A stretch of 19,937 nucleotides of DNA from an uncultured Spirochaetaceae bacterium (GCA_946414625.1 CAMKPI010000009.1:1-19937), one strand, 5' to 3'. Counted from the first letter of the stretch, positions 7,355 to 16,586 are shown. Numbers and translations are program-made. The notes: generated by a model from the letters alone, not told the origin.

Positions 7355-8773
7355 ATGGCTAACGAAGTGATAGGACGGATTCCACCGCATAACGCGGACG
7401 CCGAGGTGGCTCTCCTTGGTGCGGTGCTTTTCAGGAACAGGGCCCTGGATGAGGTCTTCGAGGAGACAGGGCTCACCAGTGACGATTTTTACAGCCATGC
7501 TCATCAGGTGATATGGTCCGGCATCACAGAAATGCGTGACGAGAGACCCGGTGAGAAGATTGATTATGTGACTCTCACCGACTATCTGAAGCATAAAGGC
7601 ACCCTGGAGGAGTGCGGGGGTGTGGTTTACGTTTCGGGTCTCACAAACTCCATACCTGCGTCCACCAATGCGGTTCACTATGCTAAAATTGTCAAGCGGC
7701 TCTCAATGAAGAGGAAGCTTCTGGATCTGTCTGTGGTTATAGGGGAGAAGGCGTTCGACGAGACGGAGGACGTGAAGGATTCGATAGATTACCTGGATAA
7801 CAAGCTCTCAGCACTCGCAACCAATGTTTCCACCGAAAAGTACAAGCTCTCCGGAGTGTTCATGTACAGTTTGGTAGATGAAGTTCATGCGAAAATGACC
7901 GGTTTGAAGTCGAGCGGCATACCTTCCGGTTTCCGGACTCTGGACAAGTATCTGGGCGGTTTCAAGCCTGCTGAGCTCATAATAATCGGGGCTCGTCCAT
8001 CGGTGGGCAAGACCGCGTTCTCCCTGTCGATTTGCCACAATATGGCGTTTCACAGCGAAAAACCTGTCAAGGTTGGTTTCTTCTCGCTGGAAATGTCCGG
8101 TTTTGCGCTGATGGAGCGTCTCGTAGCCCGCGAGGCATCAATCAATTCGATGGCGTTGCGGAACGGTATGCTGACACGGGAAATGGATTACAGAATGATG
8201 GATTCTGTTGCGAGGATGCATGACAGAGAGGAATATCTGAGGATTCAGGACAAACCGAACATCACGCTGATGGAAATAAAGAGCCAGGCCCGGCGTATGG
8301 TGCGCACAGAAGGCGTGGAGATTCTTTTCATAGACTATATCGGGCTTATCGAGGCGGAAGGAATGGCGAACAAGCAGCGCCATGAACAGATAGGCTATAT
8401 TTCCCGGTCGTTGAAGAACCTTGCAAGGGAACTTAATATCCCGATAATTGTTTTGTCCCAGGTGAACCGTGAAGCGGGCAAGGACAGACCCCCGATGCTT
8501 GCGGACTTGCGTGAATCAGGATCAATCGAGCAGGACGCCGATGTAGTGATGCTTCTCGACGACGCGGCAAAGCGGCTTAACGAATCGGGAAAGGTGGAGC
8601 AGTACGAGAACGAAGAGGCTCCGGATCCGACTGACAACAGAAGTGCGGAGACAAATACCCGCCCGATAAAGGTGATTATCGCAAAGCAGAGGAACGGAAG
8701 CACGGGCGCATTCGATATGATGTTTATCGCAAACTACGTCTCGTTTGTGGAGAAGGAGCGAGAATATGCGTGA
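7355..8773 (+). CDS. dnaB: Replicative DNA helicase DnaB
   Basis: 472 residues, normal length. It is the hexameric 5'-3' helicase that unwinds DNA at the replication fork and binds primase. The N-terminal domain (about 8-110, IPPHNADAEVALLGAVL) is followed by a linker and a RecA-like domain: Walker A GARPSVGKT (212-220, Lys219), Walker B ILFIDYIG (323-330, Asp327), the SQVNREAGKDRPPMLADLRE block (368-387) and the arginine-finger IIAKQRNGSTG near 441-451. A stretch at about 402-437, before the finger, is acidic and longer than in most DnaB. I start at the ATG at 7355, five bases after GGGAG, instead of the TTG at 7343. It is monocistronic here; rpsR and rplI, its common neighbours in many bacteria, are absent. 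The 44-bp gap to the convergent gene shows no clear terminator. Confidence 0.97.
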   Translation: MANEVIGRIPPHNADAEVALLGAVLFRNRALDEVFEETGLTSDDFYSHAHQVIWSGITEMRDERPGEKIDYVTLTDYLKHKGTLEECGGVVYVSGLTNSIPASTNAVHYAKIVKRLSMKRKLLDLSVVIGEKAFDETEDVKDSIDYLDNKLSALATNVSTEKYKLSGVFMYSLVDEVHAKMTGLKSSGIPSGFRTLDKYLGGFKPAELIIIGARPSVGKTAFSLSICHNMAFHSEKPVKVGFFSLEMSGFALMERLVAREASINSMALRNGMLTREMDYRMMDSVARMHDREEYLRIQDKPNITLMEIKSQARRMVRTEGVEILFIDYIGLIEAEGMANKQRHEQIGYISRSLKNLARELNIPIIVLSQVNREAGKDRPPMLADLRESGSIEQDADVVMLLDDAAKRLNESGKVEQYENEEAPDPTDNRSAETNTRPIKVIIAKQRNGSTGAFDMMFIANYVSFVEKEREYA

Positions 8774-8817
8774 CGGCGTTCCGTTCCGATCTTTCCATGG
8801 TCAGGTTGCAATATCTG

Positions 8818-9543
8818 TCACTTAATCTCAAACTCGCACTGGAGACTGACGCTCACCTTCACACCTCCCGTGGGCATTTCCGTGGGGGAAAATCCGTTTC
8901 CCACGGCTTTCATGGCCATCGGAGCGGCTTCGTCGTATGTTCTTGCGTTGTATGTCGAGAATGATTCGTTTATGAGTAGCGGTCTCGAGATCGAGCAGCC
9001 AGAGCTTTTAGCATAAGACTCAGCCTTCTCCAAAGCGTCTTTGTACGCCAGCTCCCTTGCCTTAGACAGAGCTTCTGTTTTGTCCGAAGCGTCGAATGAA
9101 AGAGAGTTTATGGAGATTTCTGACACCTGTGAGAGGTGGTCGAAGATTTTCGCGACGGTATCTATGTTGTGTACAGACACAGCAATGCTTTGCGCCACCC
9201 GCTCTCCGATTCTTATCTGTTTGCCGTCTGTCCAGTTGTACTGGGTGGATATGCTGTACTCGGTTGTGTGCAGGTCTTCGTCTTTCACCCCGAGGTCCCT
9301 CAGTATCGCAAGAGTCTGCGAGATTTTTGCGTTGGTTCGGCTCATTGCCTCGCCGGTTGTGTTTGCTGTCTGCGAAATTGTTACATTGAACCTTGCCGTG
9401 TCGGCATCCAGGTCCACAGCTCCATTTCCTGACACGATGATTTTTGCTGTCTGCCTGTCCGTACCGGCTCCTGTGTGGACGACGGCGCACGATGCAAGAA
9501 GTGAGATTGCGGTGATAACCATAAATACGATGCTGTTTTTCAT
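8818..9543 (-). CDS. SIMPL-domain (DUF541) lipoprotein
   Basis: 241 residues. The type II signal peptide ends in lipobox LLASC (Cys19), so the protein is membrane-anchored outside the cytoplasm. The rest matches the SIMPL/DUF541 fold: KIIVSGNGAVDLDADTARFN at the start, a repeat of the form TNAKISQTLAILRDLGV, DLHTTEYSISTQYNW, and the closing VKVSVSLQCEFEI. The family (E. coli YggE is an example) has no settled biochemical role; links to oxidative stress and envelope assembly have been proposed. It is the last gene of the prfA-prmC unit. The ATG at 9543 has Shine-Dalgarno GAGGT, which overlaps the end of prmC, and starts four bases after the prmC stop; this suggests translational coupling. Confidence 0.88.
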   Translation of the reverse strand: MKNSIVFMVITAISLLASCAVVHTGAGTDRQTAKIIVSGNGAVDLDADTARFNVTISQTANTTGEAMSRTNAKISQTLAILRDLGVKDEDLHTTEYSISTQYNWTDGKQIRIGERVAQSIAVSVHNIDTVAKIFDHLSQVSEISINSLSFDASDKTEALSKARELAYKDALEKAESYAKSSGCSISRPLLINESFSTYNARTYDEAAPMAMKAVGNGFSPTEMPTGGVKVSVSLQCEFEIK

Positions 9544-9547
9544 GTTT

Positions 9548-10468
9548 TTACCTCGTGTATAAAGATTCCTCTTCATGCTTTCCAGGCTCGGTCCGCCTTG
9601 CCTGGCTCCGACCTGCCACCACCCTGTCGAGTCCGGACAGATCCTTGATTATCTTTATATTTAAAAAAGAATTATCTGACAACAATCGTTGCACTTCAGT
9701 GCCTTGTTCGCATCCTGTTTCGATGAAAACCCAGCCTCCGGGTAGAAGCCTATCTGCTGCATCACGGGATATTTCCCGTATGATGGAGAGTCCGTCCGGA
9801 CCTCCGTCCAGAGCAATCAACGGTTCGGCCTGTACTTCGGGGCTTAGCGTCGGGATGACACAGGTCTCAACATATGGCGGATTGGTTAGTATGAGATGAT
9901 ATTTTTCATTGATGCTTTTGAATAAGTCGCTCTGGGTCACCTTGAATACAACGTTGCTGTATTCATCCAGTATGGATTTCGCGTTAATGGCACAGACGCG
10001 GAGGGCAGTCTTGTCAATGTCTGCCAATGTGAGGTCGATTTTCCCGAAAGACGGGGCGAGGGCGGCTGCGGCGCTGATGCCGATGCAGCCTGTTCCGGTA
10101 CAAAGGTCGAGCATCTTAAGTTCGCTATTCGAAAACGGAGGCAGATTTCGACTCGCAGATGTTTTTACCGTGCTGATAGCCGCTTCCACGAGCGTTTCGG
10201 TGTCGCTCTGTGGAATCAGAACGCCCTGCGGACAGTAGAAGTCATGCAAGTAAAACGCCCTGCGTTCCAGGACATAGGCGAGTGGGACACCTGAAAGACG
10301 CTTTGCTGTAAGGGACTCTATTCTCTCTGCATCCTCACGGGATACCGGCGCGTCCGGGTGCGCGATGAGGCGTCCGTCGTCAATGCCGAGAACGGCTTTC
10401 AATATCTCCCGCGCCTCTCGCCGAGGGAGAGGAGACCGGCTGAGTATGGCGGAAACGGAGTCTTTCAT
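9548..10468 (-). CDS. prmC: Release-factor glutamine methyltransferase PrmC
   Basis: 306 residues, slightly longer than usual. It methylates the glutamine of the GGQ motif in class 1 release factors, using S-adenosylmethionine, in the cytoplasm. An N-terminal helical domain (1-75) binds the release factor. The Rossmann methyltransferase part has the SAM loop LDLCTGTGCIGI (120-131), an acidic strand end LTLADID (146-152) and the diagnostic NPPYVE (196-201). The usual IPRPETE motif reads IPQSDTETL (85-93). It begins two bases after the stop of prfA, its substrate gene, the classic pairing. The C-terminal tail (from about 285) is basic and poorly conserved. Confidence 0.95.
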   Translation of the reverse strand: MKDSVSAILSRSPLPRREAREILKAVLGIDDGRLIAHPDAPVSREDAERIESLTAKRLSGVPLAYVLERRAFYLHDFYCPQGVLIPQSDTETLVEAAISTVKTSASRNLPPFSNSELKMLDLCTGTGCIGISAAAALAPSFGKIDLTLADIDKTALRVCAINAKSILDEYSNVVFKVTQSDLFKSINEKYHLILTNPPYVETCVIPTLSPEVQAEPLIALDGGPDGLSIIREISRDAADRLLPGGWVFIETGCEQGTEVQRLLSDNSFLNIKIIKDLSGLDRVVAGRSQARRTEPGKHEEESLYTR

Positions 10469-10470
10469 GA

Positions 10471-11535
10471 TTATACTGCGCCTTTCAAGGCCGCTTCTCC
10501 CGCGGCGATCTTGAGCGGCTCGATTATCATATCCAGACGGCCCTGCATCACGAGATCGAGATTGTAAAGAGTGAGACCTATCCTGTGGTCAGTGACTCGG
10601 TTCTGTGGAAAATTGTATGTACGAATGCGTTCCGAGCGGTCTCCTGAGCCCACCTGGTTCTTTCTCTCCTGGGCCCGTTCCCGGATCTTCTTTTCATTCT
10701 CAAGATCATAAAGCCTGCTTCGGAGAACTCTCATCGCTTCCTCGCGGTTTTGGAGCTGGGAGCGCTGGTTCTGGCATATGACGACAAGACCAGTTGGGAT
10801 GTGTGTGATACGGACGGCGCTTTCAGTCATGTTCACGTACTGACCGCCGGCACCGCCTGCGCGCATCACATCAATGCGCAAATCCTCCTCCCGAAGCTCA
10901 ACTTCGGTCTCTTCCGCTTCCGGCAGCACTGCCACGGTGACGGCGGAGGTATGAATTCGTCCGCCGGACTCTGTTTGCGGCACTCTTTGGACGCGGTGAA
11001 CCCCGCTTTCCCACCGGAGGTTTCCGTAGACGTCTTTTCCGCTTATGGAGAACACAAGCTCCTTGTAGCCTCCGAGCTCGGTGTCGTTTGAGGATATGAC
11101 CTCAATTTTCCAGTGCATCGACTCCGCGTAGTATGAATACATTCTGAAGAGATCCGCCGCGAAAAGAGCCGCCTCTTCTCCGCCGGTGCCTGCCCGGATT
11201 TCCATGATGATGTCCTTGCCAAGAAGTGGATCCGGAGGTACGAGTAGTTTTTTGCATTCAGATTCTGTTGCCTCGATCTCGCTTCGAAGTGCGGTAATCT
11301 CTTCTCTTGCCATCTGGGCTATCTCTGTGTCGCTTCCTCGCGAGAGCTCTTCGTTCTCGGCAAGAGAGTCCTCAAGACGCTTCAGATGCTCCAGAGCGGT
11401 TACAATGGGTTCTATATGGCTGCGCTCGCGCATGAGGCTCTTGTATGCGTTCATGTCGCGCATTGTTGCGGGATCGGCGATTTTCGCGTCAATCTCGCTG
11501 AGCTGCGATTTGAATGTGTCCAGTTTTTCCGTCAT
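10471..11535 (-). CDS. prfA: Peptide chain release factor 1
   Basis: 354 residues, typical length. It recognises UAA and UAG in the ribosomal A site and triggers peptide release. The N-terminal coiled-coil region (1-95) is followed by EIRAGTGGEEA (112-122), the codon-recognition block RVPQTESGGRIHTS, where PxT (186-188, here PQT) marks RF1 instead of RF2, and the peptidyl-hydrolysis GGQ at 230-232. The context reads RAGGAGGQYVN; a Tyr follows GGQ where His is usual. First gene of a three-gene unit with prmC and the SIMPL lipoprotein. The ribosome site before the ATG is weak. Confidence 0.96.
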   Translation of the reverse strand: MTEKLDTFKSQLSEIDAKIADPATMRDMNAYKSLMRERSHIEPIVTALEHLKRLEDSLAENEELSRGSDTEIAQMAREEITALRSEIEATESECKKLLVPPDPLLGKDIIMEIRAGTGGEEAALFAADLFRMYSYYAESMHWKIEVISSNDTELGGYKELVFSISGKDVYGNLRWESGVHRVQRVPQTESGGRIHTSAVTVAVLPEAEETEVELREEDLRIDVMRAGGAGGQYVNMTESAVRITHIPTGLVVICQNQRSQLQNREEAMRVLRSRLYDLENEKKIRERAQERKNQVGSGDRSERIRTYNFPQNRVTDHRIGLTLYNLDLVMQGRLDMIIEPLKIAAGEAALKGAV

Positions 11536-11635
11536 GTCTTTTAATTCCGTACAGATGCTGATTCATAGTGCCTGTTTGCTGCGTGTCTTTTTGCTGCAAT
11601 GTGCGGCTTGGATTTGGATCGTTTTCGGTCGTTTT

Positions 11636-13090
11636 TTATAGTTCAAGTTCCCTGAGCCGCTTTTTGTTGTATTCCACTTTCTCGGGCGTTAGGGTGTTAA
11701 GGCTTTTGAAAACAATCACCGAGAGAATGAAGAATGCGCATGGAACAATGCAGAAATGGAGCTTGATTCCAAACCGCGCTGCTCCTGATTGAATTCCGCG
11801 AACTGTGTTGTCGTAGCCTGTAGCTTTGTGACAAAGCCAGAAGACAATCGCCTGCGACGCATACGACAGTCTGCAGAAGAATGCCCGGACTCCCATAAGA
11901 ATGCCGTCGTTACGGATCTCTTCCTTCACGACAACGCTGTCTACCACATCCGCCATTCCCGGCACCATGAAAGTCCAAAAGCCGCCGAATCCGAGCCCCC
12001 AGATAAACATGCCTCCGGCGAATTGCATCTGAGTCTCGCAGAACACCATGGCAAGGCTGGAGAGAGCCATGAAAATGCCTGTTATGCAGAGCATTTTTTG
12101 GTTGTTGTTTTTGATCCTGGCTGCTACTATTTTCCAGATTATCACCGAAAGAAGCGCTCCGACAAGCATTGCGGCAAATATCGGGGTTGTCGCTGATCCT
12201 TTCTCGAATCCGAGGTAGCCATGGGCAACGTAGTTCACGCTACTTGTCATGCAGATGCAGGCGCTCTGGTAGAAGAACATCAGGAGTACGAATGCGAGAA
12301 ACTCTCTGTGTTTCAGCGAACCCTTAAGAGACGCGGCAAATCCGGGATTCTTTGGAGAGGTCTTTTCGGCAGACGGATTTCCGTCACTATTTCGCTCTTC
12401 TCTTGAGATGGCGCTGTTGAGGTTCATAGTGCGTCGTTTTCTGGATTCTTTCATCTCCCGAGTCTCTTTTACGCCCCGGATTATGAGAACCGCTCCGGCA
12501 AGACCTACCGCTCCGACGATAACCGCGCTATGCCGGAAAGTCTCAGGGTGGCCGTAAGAGTAGAACATGGGGGGCAGCACGGCTCCGAGCGCGATGCCGA
12601 ATACTCCAATAACGGTGCAGAATATGGCGCACTTTTCGCGTTCTTTTGTTGTGCGGAACTTATCGGGAAATATTCCCTGGTGGTTTACTTCCCAAAGTGA
12701 ATAGCAGAAGTCATAAGCGCAGACAAAGACCACCATCCAAAGCAGAAGCCCAATTTGGCTGCCTGCCACGGAGGAGGGGACGGAGAATATGGCGGAATAC
12801 GCCAGCGAGCAGAGGATAAGCCCCAGAACCACCCAGTATCCTTTTGTACGGCGCCGAGAAGTGGTGTAGCCGATCATTGGATCGTTCACGGCGTTCCATA
12901 GAGAGTAGATCACCGTGGCGATAGACACGTAGAAGCCGGACAGCCTCATTTCGGTCTCGAAGAAGTAATATACCATGAGTCCATATGCTCCGGTGAGAAA
13001 TTCCGCGAGGAATTTGCCCATTCCGTAGGATGCCATGGTGAGCCCTGTGGCTTCGGCGTGGGAATTGCTTTCCATCTGGTTGTCCATCAT
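11636..13090 (-). CDS. MFS transporter, GPH (glycoside-pentoside-hexuronide) type
   Basis: 484 residues with about twelve hydrophobic segments and a hydrophilic central loop (about 205-255, rich in Lys, Arg, Glu). The N-terminal pattern MASYGMGKFLAEFLTGAY and the loop NAVNDPMIGYTTSRRRTKG (66-84) are typical of GPH-family cation:sugar symporters such as MelB, LacS and XylP. The substrate cannot be read from sequence; a sugar, glycoside or uronate is the family norm. The two ATGs at 13090 and 13087 are both usable; AGGT lies five bases upstream. The gene follows the molybdenum hydroxylase on the same strand after 271 bp of repeat-rich DNA, so co-transcription is uncertain. About 100 bp separate it from prfA downstream, with no obvious terminator. 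Confidence 0.88.
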   Translation of the reverse strand: MMDNQMESNSHAEATGLTMASYGMGKFLAEFLTGAYGLMVYYFFETEMRLSGFYVSIATVIYSLWNAVNDPMIGYTTSRRRTKGYWVVLGLILCSLAYSAIFSVPSSVAGSQIGLLLWMVVFVCAYDFCYSLWEVNHQGIFPDKFRTTKEREKCAIFCTVIGVFGIALGAVLPPMFYSYGHPETFRHSAVIVGAVGLAGAVLIIRGVKETREMKESRKRRTMNLNSAISREERNSDGNPSAEKTSPKNPGFAASLKGSLKHREFLAFVLLMFFYQSACICMTSSVNYVAHGYLGFEKGSATTPIFAAMLVGALLSVIIWKIVAARIKNNNQKMLCITGIFMALSSLAMVFCETQMQFAGGMFIWGLGFGGFWTFMVPGMADVVDSVVVKEEIRNDGILMGVRAFFCRLSYASQAIVFWLCHKATGYDNTVRGIQSGAARFGIKLHFCIVPCAFFILSVIVFKSLNTLTPEKVEYNKKRLRELEL

Positions 13091-13168
13091 TTGACCTGTT
13101 CCTTATGACATGAAGATCTGTCGTTCAATGAGTTTTGTCCCGTGAAACCACGGAGAATATCTGAAGAG

Positions 13169-13232
13169 CGGACGGCGCACTCGTCGGACGGCGTATCCGG
13201 CGGACGGCGCACCCGGCGGACACCGCAGAGGA
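13169..13232. repeat. 16-bp tandem repeat, four copies
   Basis: Copies at 13169, 13185, 13201 and 13217 follow CGGACGGCGYAYYCGK; the fourth has decayed (CGGACACCGCAGAGG). A fifth CGGACG occurs at 13244 within a small GCGGA/TCCGC hairpin (13243-13256). A direct repeat, TTGGCAGAGCC and TTGGCAAAGCC, follows at about 13258-13284. All lie between the hydroxylase stop and the transporter start, where I see no gene. Confidence 0.85.
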
Positions 13233-13361
13233 TAGTCCATTGGCGGACGATTCCGCTTTGGCAGAGCCCACCGTTGGCAAAGCCTGTTTACGGCGTTTAA
13301 GGCAGATCCTGCTTATAGAGAATCCCAGGCCATTGGCTAGGTTCGCCTACGGATAATCTTG

Positions 13362-16300
13362 TTATCGCTGCAGTTCCAGCACCCCCATGGGACAGGCTTC
13401 TGCGCACAGACCGCAAGCTACGCATTTCATTGCGGAGCCATTTTTTTCATCGAAGACCATTATGTCAAAAGGACACGCCTTTATGCAAGCGCCGCAGCCG
13501 TCGCAGAGAGTGAGGTCTGTCACCCAGACTCCGGACGCATTCTTTTTGATCGCTTCTTTCGGACAGGCTTTTGCGCATTTGCCGCACTGTATGCAGACCA
13601 CGGGGCGGTAAATTTTCCCTTTGAATCCGCTCTGATTGCCCACACCGTCCGTTTTTCGCACATGGAGGAACGCCATAGCATGTTTTTCTGTCCTGTTGTA
13701 CGTCCTGGAGCATGTCCTCATGCATTCAAGACATCCTATGCATCGGGCGTATTTGTTCACAGTAAGGCGCCGAGTGCTGCGCGATATGGCTGACGGAGAC
13801 TCCTCTGAGACGTATGGTGTATGGACAATCGGAAGAGAGAACCTCTTTTCGCCGTCCAGCCTGTAGTATGCGTCGGCGATGGCTGGTGCGGTCGGAATAC
13901 TGGTAATCTCTCCAACCCCTTTGCCGCCGGAAGCTATGTTTAGCCCTTCCTTTTGGATGAGGCGCGCATCAACCGTCGGCACCTCGTCGGCACGGAAAAG
14001 TCCGAGAGAGCCGAATTTTTCAAGAGGTTTGCACTTTTTCAGGCGATACTGCTCGCGCAGGGCGTATCCTGTGCTCATTATGACACCGCCTTCGATCTGC
14101 CCTTCCACGTTTGTGGGGTTTATCGCAATTCCGACATCGTGGGCAGCGACAATCTTCTTAATTTTATTGGTAATCTCGTCTAAAATGCATAGATGTGTGG
14201 CGTAGCCGTATGCAACATGGCTTTTTGGGTTGGGTTTTTCGCTGCCGAACGGGTCTGTCTTGTCGATGTACTCGGCATAGACTTCAAGTCCTTCCACTGG
14301 GCGGAGAAGAGACTCGGTTTCTTCTTTTGAAAGCCCTTTGGAGTCGATGTTCACATTCTCAGGTTTTAGTATTATCCCGGCTTTTTCCAGCTTTTCATGA
14401 AGCTCCATGGCGGCGCGACGAGCCGCCTCGCCGGTGATTGTCGTGTGTCTGCTCCCGCTCGTTGTTCCTGAATCCGGCGCGGTGGATGTGTTCGGCTTCT
14501 CTTCCTGTACCAGCTCCGGCGGGAGCATTGTGATGTCGCAGACTATCTGTTTCAGAATAGTGCACATTCCCTGTCCTATGCAGGAGCCTCCGCAATGGAT
14601 CACGACGCGCCCGTCCTTTACTTCAAGACGCACCCGCCCGGTATCAGGGATTCCGACTCCCACTCCCGCGTTCTTCATCGCGCAGGCTATACCGGTATAT
14701 TTGTTTGCGAAATAGTCGCTTTTCACTGCGAGAAGCGTTTCGGCGAGGCCGGTTGCTGCGTCGACAATCTGTCCGTTCGGCAGCTCTTCGCCCGGGCGTA
14801 TTGCGTTGATGTATCTGATGTCCCAGTGCGATATGCCGATCTTGTCCGCCATATGGTTGATGAGGGTCTCTATCGCAAAGCACGTCTGAGTCACTCCGAA
14901 TCCGCGGAAGGCTCCGGCGGGTGGGTTGTTGGTGTAGTAGGCCTTCCCGTCGATGCGGAAATTCTGGTAATTGTATGGCCCTGAAGCGTGCGTGCAAGCC
15001 CTTTGCAGCACCGGCAGCCCGAGCGACGCGTAAGCTCCGTTGTCGGTCTCGATTTTTGCGTCAACCGCGAGGATCTTCCCGTTGGAGTCGCATCCAAGGG
15101 TGAAATCCATCTCCATGGAGTGCCTCTTTGGGTGGACAAGTATGCTCTCCTCTCTGCTTAGCTTCATCTTGCATGGGCGATGTGTGAGAATCGCGCATAG
15201 AGCGGCGAAGTGCTGAACTGTCACATCCTCTTTTCCGCCGAAACCTCCGCCCACGTATGCGTTTTCCACGACGACCTTCTCCTCGTCCATGGCCAGCATA
15301 GGAGCGGTTTCACGCCGGGTGTCGTATACGCTCTGGTCTGTTGTATATATTTTCACTCCATCGTCCGTGGGGAACGCTATGGCGCATTCCGTCTCGAGAA
15401 AGGCATGTTCGGTCCATGGCGTGGAGAAGTGTCCGCTCACCACATGAGTCGCGCGTCTCATCGCCTCGTCCACGTTTCCCCTGTGGATGAATGTATGTCC
15501 CAGAAGATTCGCTTTCTCCGCCTCTTCCTCATGAACTATGGGGGCGCCCGGCTGCTTGGCGGCTTCTATTCCGTCTACAAAAGGCAGGACTTCGTATTCA
15601 ACTTTGACGAGACGCTTCGCCTTTTCCGCGATGCTTCGTTCCTCGGCAACAACAAGGGCAATTACATCCCCAAGGTAATGGGTTGTCTCGCCGATGTCGA
15701 TAATTGCCGTCCAGTCCCGTTTCAGATGCCCTACAAGATGGCTGCCTGGGATGTCGCGTGCGGTGTAGACCGCAAATACACCGTCCAGGGCGAGGGCCGC
15801 TTCCGTGTTGATCGAGAGCACTCTTGCCCTGGGGTACCTGGATCGCACTGCAACGACGTTCAGCTGATGATCCGCGTAAATGTCGTCCGGATATTTCCCC
15901 GCTCCCGTCACCTTGTCGCGTACGTCTACACGAGGCATTCGAGTACCGATTTTCCAGTTTCTGTTTTCCCTTATGTTTGCATCCCCACGGAAGATTTCTG
16001 CGGCGATTTGAATCGCTTTGACAATCTTCACGTATCCGGTACATCGGCAGATGTTGTTTCTTATCGCATGGCGGATCTCTTTTTCCGTAGGATTCAGGTT
16101 CTTGTCCAGCAGCGCTTTTGCGCAAATCACCATTCCGGGAATGCAGAAGCCGCATTGCACCGCGCCGGCTTCTCCGAATGCGTATGTATATACGTCTTTC
16201 TCGCGATCTGTGAGTCCTTCCACCGTGATAATGTTCCGCCCGTCCATTTCTGTTGTAACGAACGTGCAGGCACGAATTGCCTCTCCGTCCAGAAGGATCG

Positions 16301-16433
16301 TGCACGCTCCGCAGGCTCCCTCGTCGCATCCGTCTTTCACTGAAGTAAGGCGCAGGTTGTATCTCAGGAAATGCACGAGCCGTTTTTCTTCGGTTATGCT
16401 TATTGTCTGTCCGTTTACCGTGAAAGTTGCCAC
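13362..16433 (-). CDS. Molybdenum hydroxylase (xanthine dehydrogenase type) fused to a polyferredoxin
   Basis: 1023 residues in one frame. Residues 1-150 are the two-cluster 2Fe-2S domain: Cys36, 41, 44, 56 and Cys94, 97, 129, 131. About 160-875 is the molybdopterin subunit with GGGFGGKED (395-403), AFRGFG (508-513) and GVGE (839-842). By alignment from memory, Glu402, Arg510 and Glu842 match bovine xanthine oxidoreductase Glu802, Arg880 and Glu1261, so a purine substrate is likely. The two domains together resemble the selenium-dependent xanthine dehydrogenase family. From 890 a HydN-like module adds four CxxCxxCxxxC motifs (starting at Cys898, 947, 977, 1004), enough for four 4Fe-4S clusters. 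No FAD domain or FAD-subunit gene is in the window. The start is GTG with a strong AAGGAG six bases upstream; no ATG competes. No selenocysteine-type in-frame TGA is seen. Confidence 0.9.
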   Translation of the reverse strand: MATFTVNGQTISITEEKRLVHFLRYNLRLTSVKDGCDEGACGACTILLDGEAIRACTFVTTEMDGRNIITVEGLTDREKDVYTYAFGEAGAVQCGFCIPGMVICAKALLDKNLNPTEKEIRHAIRNNICRCTGYVKIVKAIQIAAEIFRGDANIRENRNWKIGTRMPRVDVRDKVTGAGKYPDDIYADHQLNVVAVRSRYPRARVLSINTEAALALDGVFAVYTARDIPGSHLVGHLKRDWTAIIDIGETTHYLGDVIALVVAEERSIAEKAKRLVKVEYEVLPFVDGIEAAKQPGAPIVHEEEAEKANLLGHTFIHRGNVDEAMRRATHVVSGHFSTPWTEHAFLETECAIAFPTDDGVKIYTTDQSVYDTRRETAPMLAMDEEKVVVENAYVGGGFGGKEDVTVQHFAALCAILTHRPCKMKLSREESILVHPKRHSMEMDFTLGCDSNGKILAVDAKIETDNGAYASLGLPVLQRACTHASGPYNYQNFRIDGKAYYTNNPPAGAFRGFGVTQTCFAIETLINHMADKIGISHWDIRYINAIRPGEELPNGQIVDAATGLAETLLAVKSDYFANKYTGIACAMKNAGVGVGIPDTGRVRLEVKDGRVVIHCGGSCIGQGMCTILKQIVCDITMLPPELVQEEKPNTSTAPDSGTTSGSRHTTITGEAARRAAMELHEKLEKAGIILKPENVNIDSKGLSKEETESLLRPVEGLEVYAEYIDKTDPFGSEKPNPKSHVAYGYATHLCILDEITNKIKKIVAAHDVGIAINPTNVEGQIEGGVIMSTGYALREQYRLKKCKPLEKFGSLGLFRADEVPTVDARLIQKEGLNIASGGKGVGEITSIPTAPAIADAYYRLDGEKRFSLPIVHTPYVSEESPSAISRSTRRLTVNKYARCIGCLECMRTCSRTYNRTEKHAMAFLHVRKTDGVGNQSGFKGKIYRPVVCIQCGKCAKACPKEAIKKNASGVWVTDLTLCDGCGACIKACPFDIMVFDEKNGSAMKCVACGLCAEACPMGVLELQR

Positions 16434-16586
16434 AGTTGTCTCCTTGAAGATGCTGCCGTTAGGCAGAGGCGGTTTGTCAAAGCGAATAGCATTCGTTTAA
16501 CCTTGAACATGCTATCACGGAATTCCTAAATTGGATAGAAAAATGTTGCAGTATGTTGCAGAAGGGAGGTGGTATACCGGCAAACT

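Noticed and set aside
15210..16343. 377-residue open frame opposite the molybdenum hydroxylase
   Set aside because: It is antisense to a well-supported gene, has no recognisable domain, and its openness follows from the codon use of the real gene.
13362..16433. Selenocysteine in the hydroxylase
   Set aside because: The frame has no internal TGA. Selenium-dependent members of the family use a labile selenium cofactor, which sequence alone cannot show.
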